This document shows, piece after piece, positions 42,578 through 43,237 of a stretch of 43,237 nucleotides of DNA (position 1 is its first letter; every line of letters starts with the position of its first letter). Source of the stretch: Rhodothermia bacterium. Its GTDB lineage: Bacteria; Bacteroidota; Rhodothermia; Rhodothermales; JAAAOL01. Location of the stretch: the NCBI GenBank assembly GCA_030428385.1, contig JAUIDY010000047.1, positions 1 to 43,237 of the forward strand. Direction: 5' to 3'. The notes beneath the pieces were generated by a model. It was not told the origin of the DNA, searched no databases, and saw nothing but the letters and a program-made list of their open reading frames with translations. The position numbers and the translations under genes were made by a program.

Positions 42578-43237
42578 GTTGGCGCTTTAAAGTTCGCACG
42601 CTGGCCCGCCGCTTGGGTTACGACATCACCCCGTTCGATGTGTGGCATTCGTCCACGCTGCGCCGCAGCCTGTTGCTGAAGCATCACCAGATCAATTGTG
42701 TACTCGACGTAGGGGCCAACATCGGGTTGTACGCGTTGGAGTTGCGCAAAGAAGGTTTTCAGGGCCGCATCGTTTCGTTTGAGCCGCTGGCCTCTGTTTA
42801 TGCCAAGCTCCAGCAGCAAGCCAGCACCGATCCGAAGTGGGGCACCCGCCCGTGGGCGCTGGGCGACACCGACGGCACCGCCGAGATCAACGTCGCCGGT
42901 AACCTCGAAAGCAGCTCGCTGCTCGACATGTTGCCCCGGCACGAAGAAGCCGCTCCCGAAGCGCGCATCGAACGGACCGAAACGATTGAGGTACGCCGCC
43001 TCGACAGCGTGTTCGAGTCGCTGGTGCAGCCAGACGAGCGGGTTTTCTTGAAGCTGGACACTCAGGGTTATGAACGCACCATTCTTGAAGGAGCTGCCGG
43101 TGTGTTGCCACGCATCGCGGGCGTGCAGGTCGAGATGTCGCTGGAGCCGTTGTATGCGGGCGAGATGATGTTTACCGACATGATCGGCTATATGCAGGAA
43201 CGAGGCTTTGCGCTGCGGTCGATGGAGTCAGGTTTTA
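42574..43237 (+). CDS. FkbM-family methyltransferase (cut by the right edge)
   Basis: At least 221 residues of a SAM-dependent methyltransferase, open to the window end. The SAM-binding motif CVLDVGANIGLYALEL is near residue 43, followed by GRIVSFEPL and the FkbM hallmark VFLKLDTQGYERTILEGAAG near 165. The ATG at 42574 overlaps the upstream stop (ATGA) and has AGGAGG seven bases before it, so start and coupling are well supported. In this setting it probably methylates a sugar of the exported polysaccharide. Confidence 0.92.
   Translation, partial: MSWRFKVRTLARRLGYDITPFDVWHSSTLRRSLLLKHHQINCVLDVGANIGLYALELRKEGFQGRIVSFEPLASVYAKLQQQASTDPKWGTRPWALGDTDGTAEINVAGNLESSSLLDMLPRHEEAAPEARIERTETIEVRRLDSVFESLVQPDERVFLKLDTQGYERTILEGAAGVLPRIAGVQVEMSLEPLYAGEMMFTDMIGYMQERGFALRSMESGF

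Overview
The window reads as a chromosomal segment of a Gram-negative, moderately GC-rich member of the Bacteroidota side of the tree, most likely a Rhodothermota/Rhodothermales-type bacterium. The reasons are several secreted proteins that end in the NYPNPF-type C-terminal sorting domain of the type IX secretion system (T9SS), an outer-membrane porin and Wza/Wzz-like export proteins, generally weak Shine-Dalgarno sites, and a few TAnnTTTG-like promoter boxes. No rRNA, tRNA, CRISPR array, insertion sequence or prophage gene was found. The species cannot be named from this sequence.

Layout. 1-3.6 kb (minus strand): an ECF sigma factor followed by a membrane-anchored Ser/Thr kinase with TPR-like repeats and a third, edge-truncated reading frame that overlaps the kinase stop. 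3.8-6.9 kb (plus): a T9SS-type secreted protein, a lipoprotein and an exported protein of unknown function. 6.8-13.2 kb (minus): a pyridoxamine-phosphate-oxidase-fold protein, a porin, an exported beta-carbonic anhydrase, two very small membrane proteins, a TolB-like beta-propeller and a DUF819 transporter. 13.3-14.6 kb: a small membrane protein and a lipoprotein with a possible M14-like zinc site. 15.0-18.0 kb: hemA-hemC-hemD, facing thiE, then a probable outer-membrane barrel protein.

20.6-30.6 kb (plus) holds the most distinctive region: three consecutive secreted proteins with T9SS tails. The first (1,912 aa) has four beta-helix blocks, a cohesin-like domain, a duplicated dockerin-like calcium motif and a second cohesin-like region. 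The next two each begin with a cohesin-like domain. This suggests a surface complex built on cohesin-dockerin-like contacts, with no glycoside hydrolase nearby. A perfect 16-bp stem terminator separates the first gene from the other two.

30.6-37.7 kb: an M6-like secreted metalloprotease, glycerate 2-kinase, a large secreted M14 carboxypeptidase with a GATase-like tail, and ispE. 38.0 kb to the end: an exopolysaccharide/O-antigen locus (SLBB export protein, Wzz-like protein, O-antigen ligase/polymerase, and a FkbM methyltransferase cut by the window edge). At least three families of short palindromic repeats recur in the intergenic spaces.
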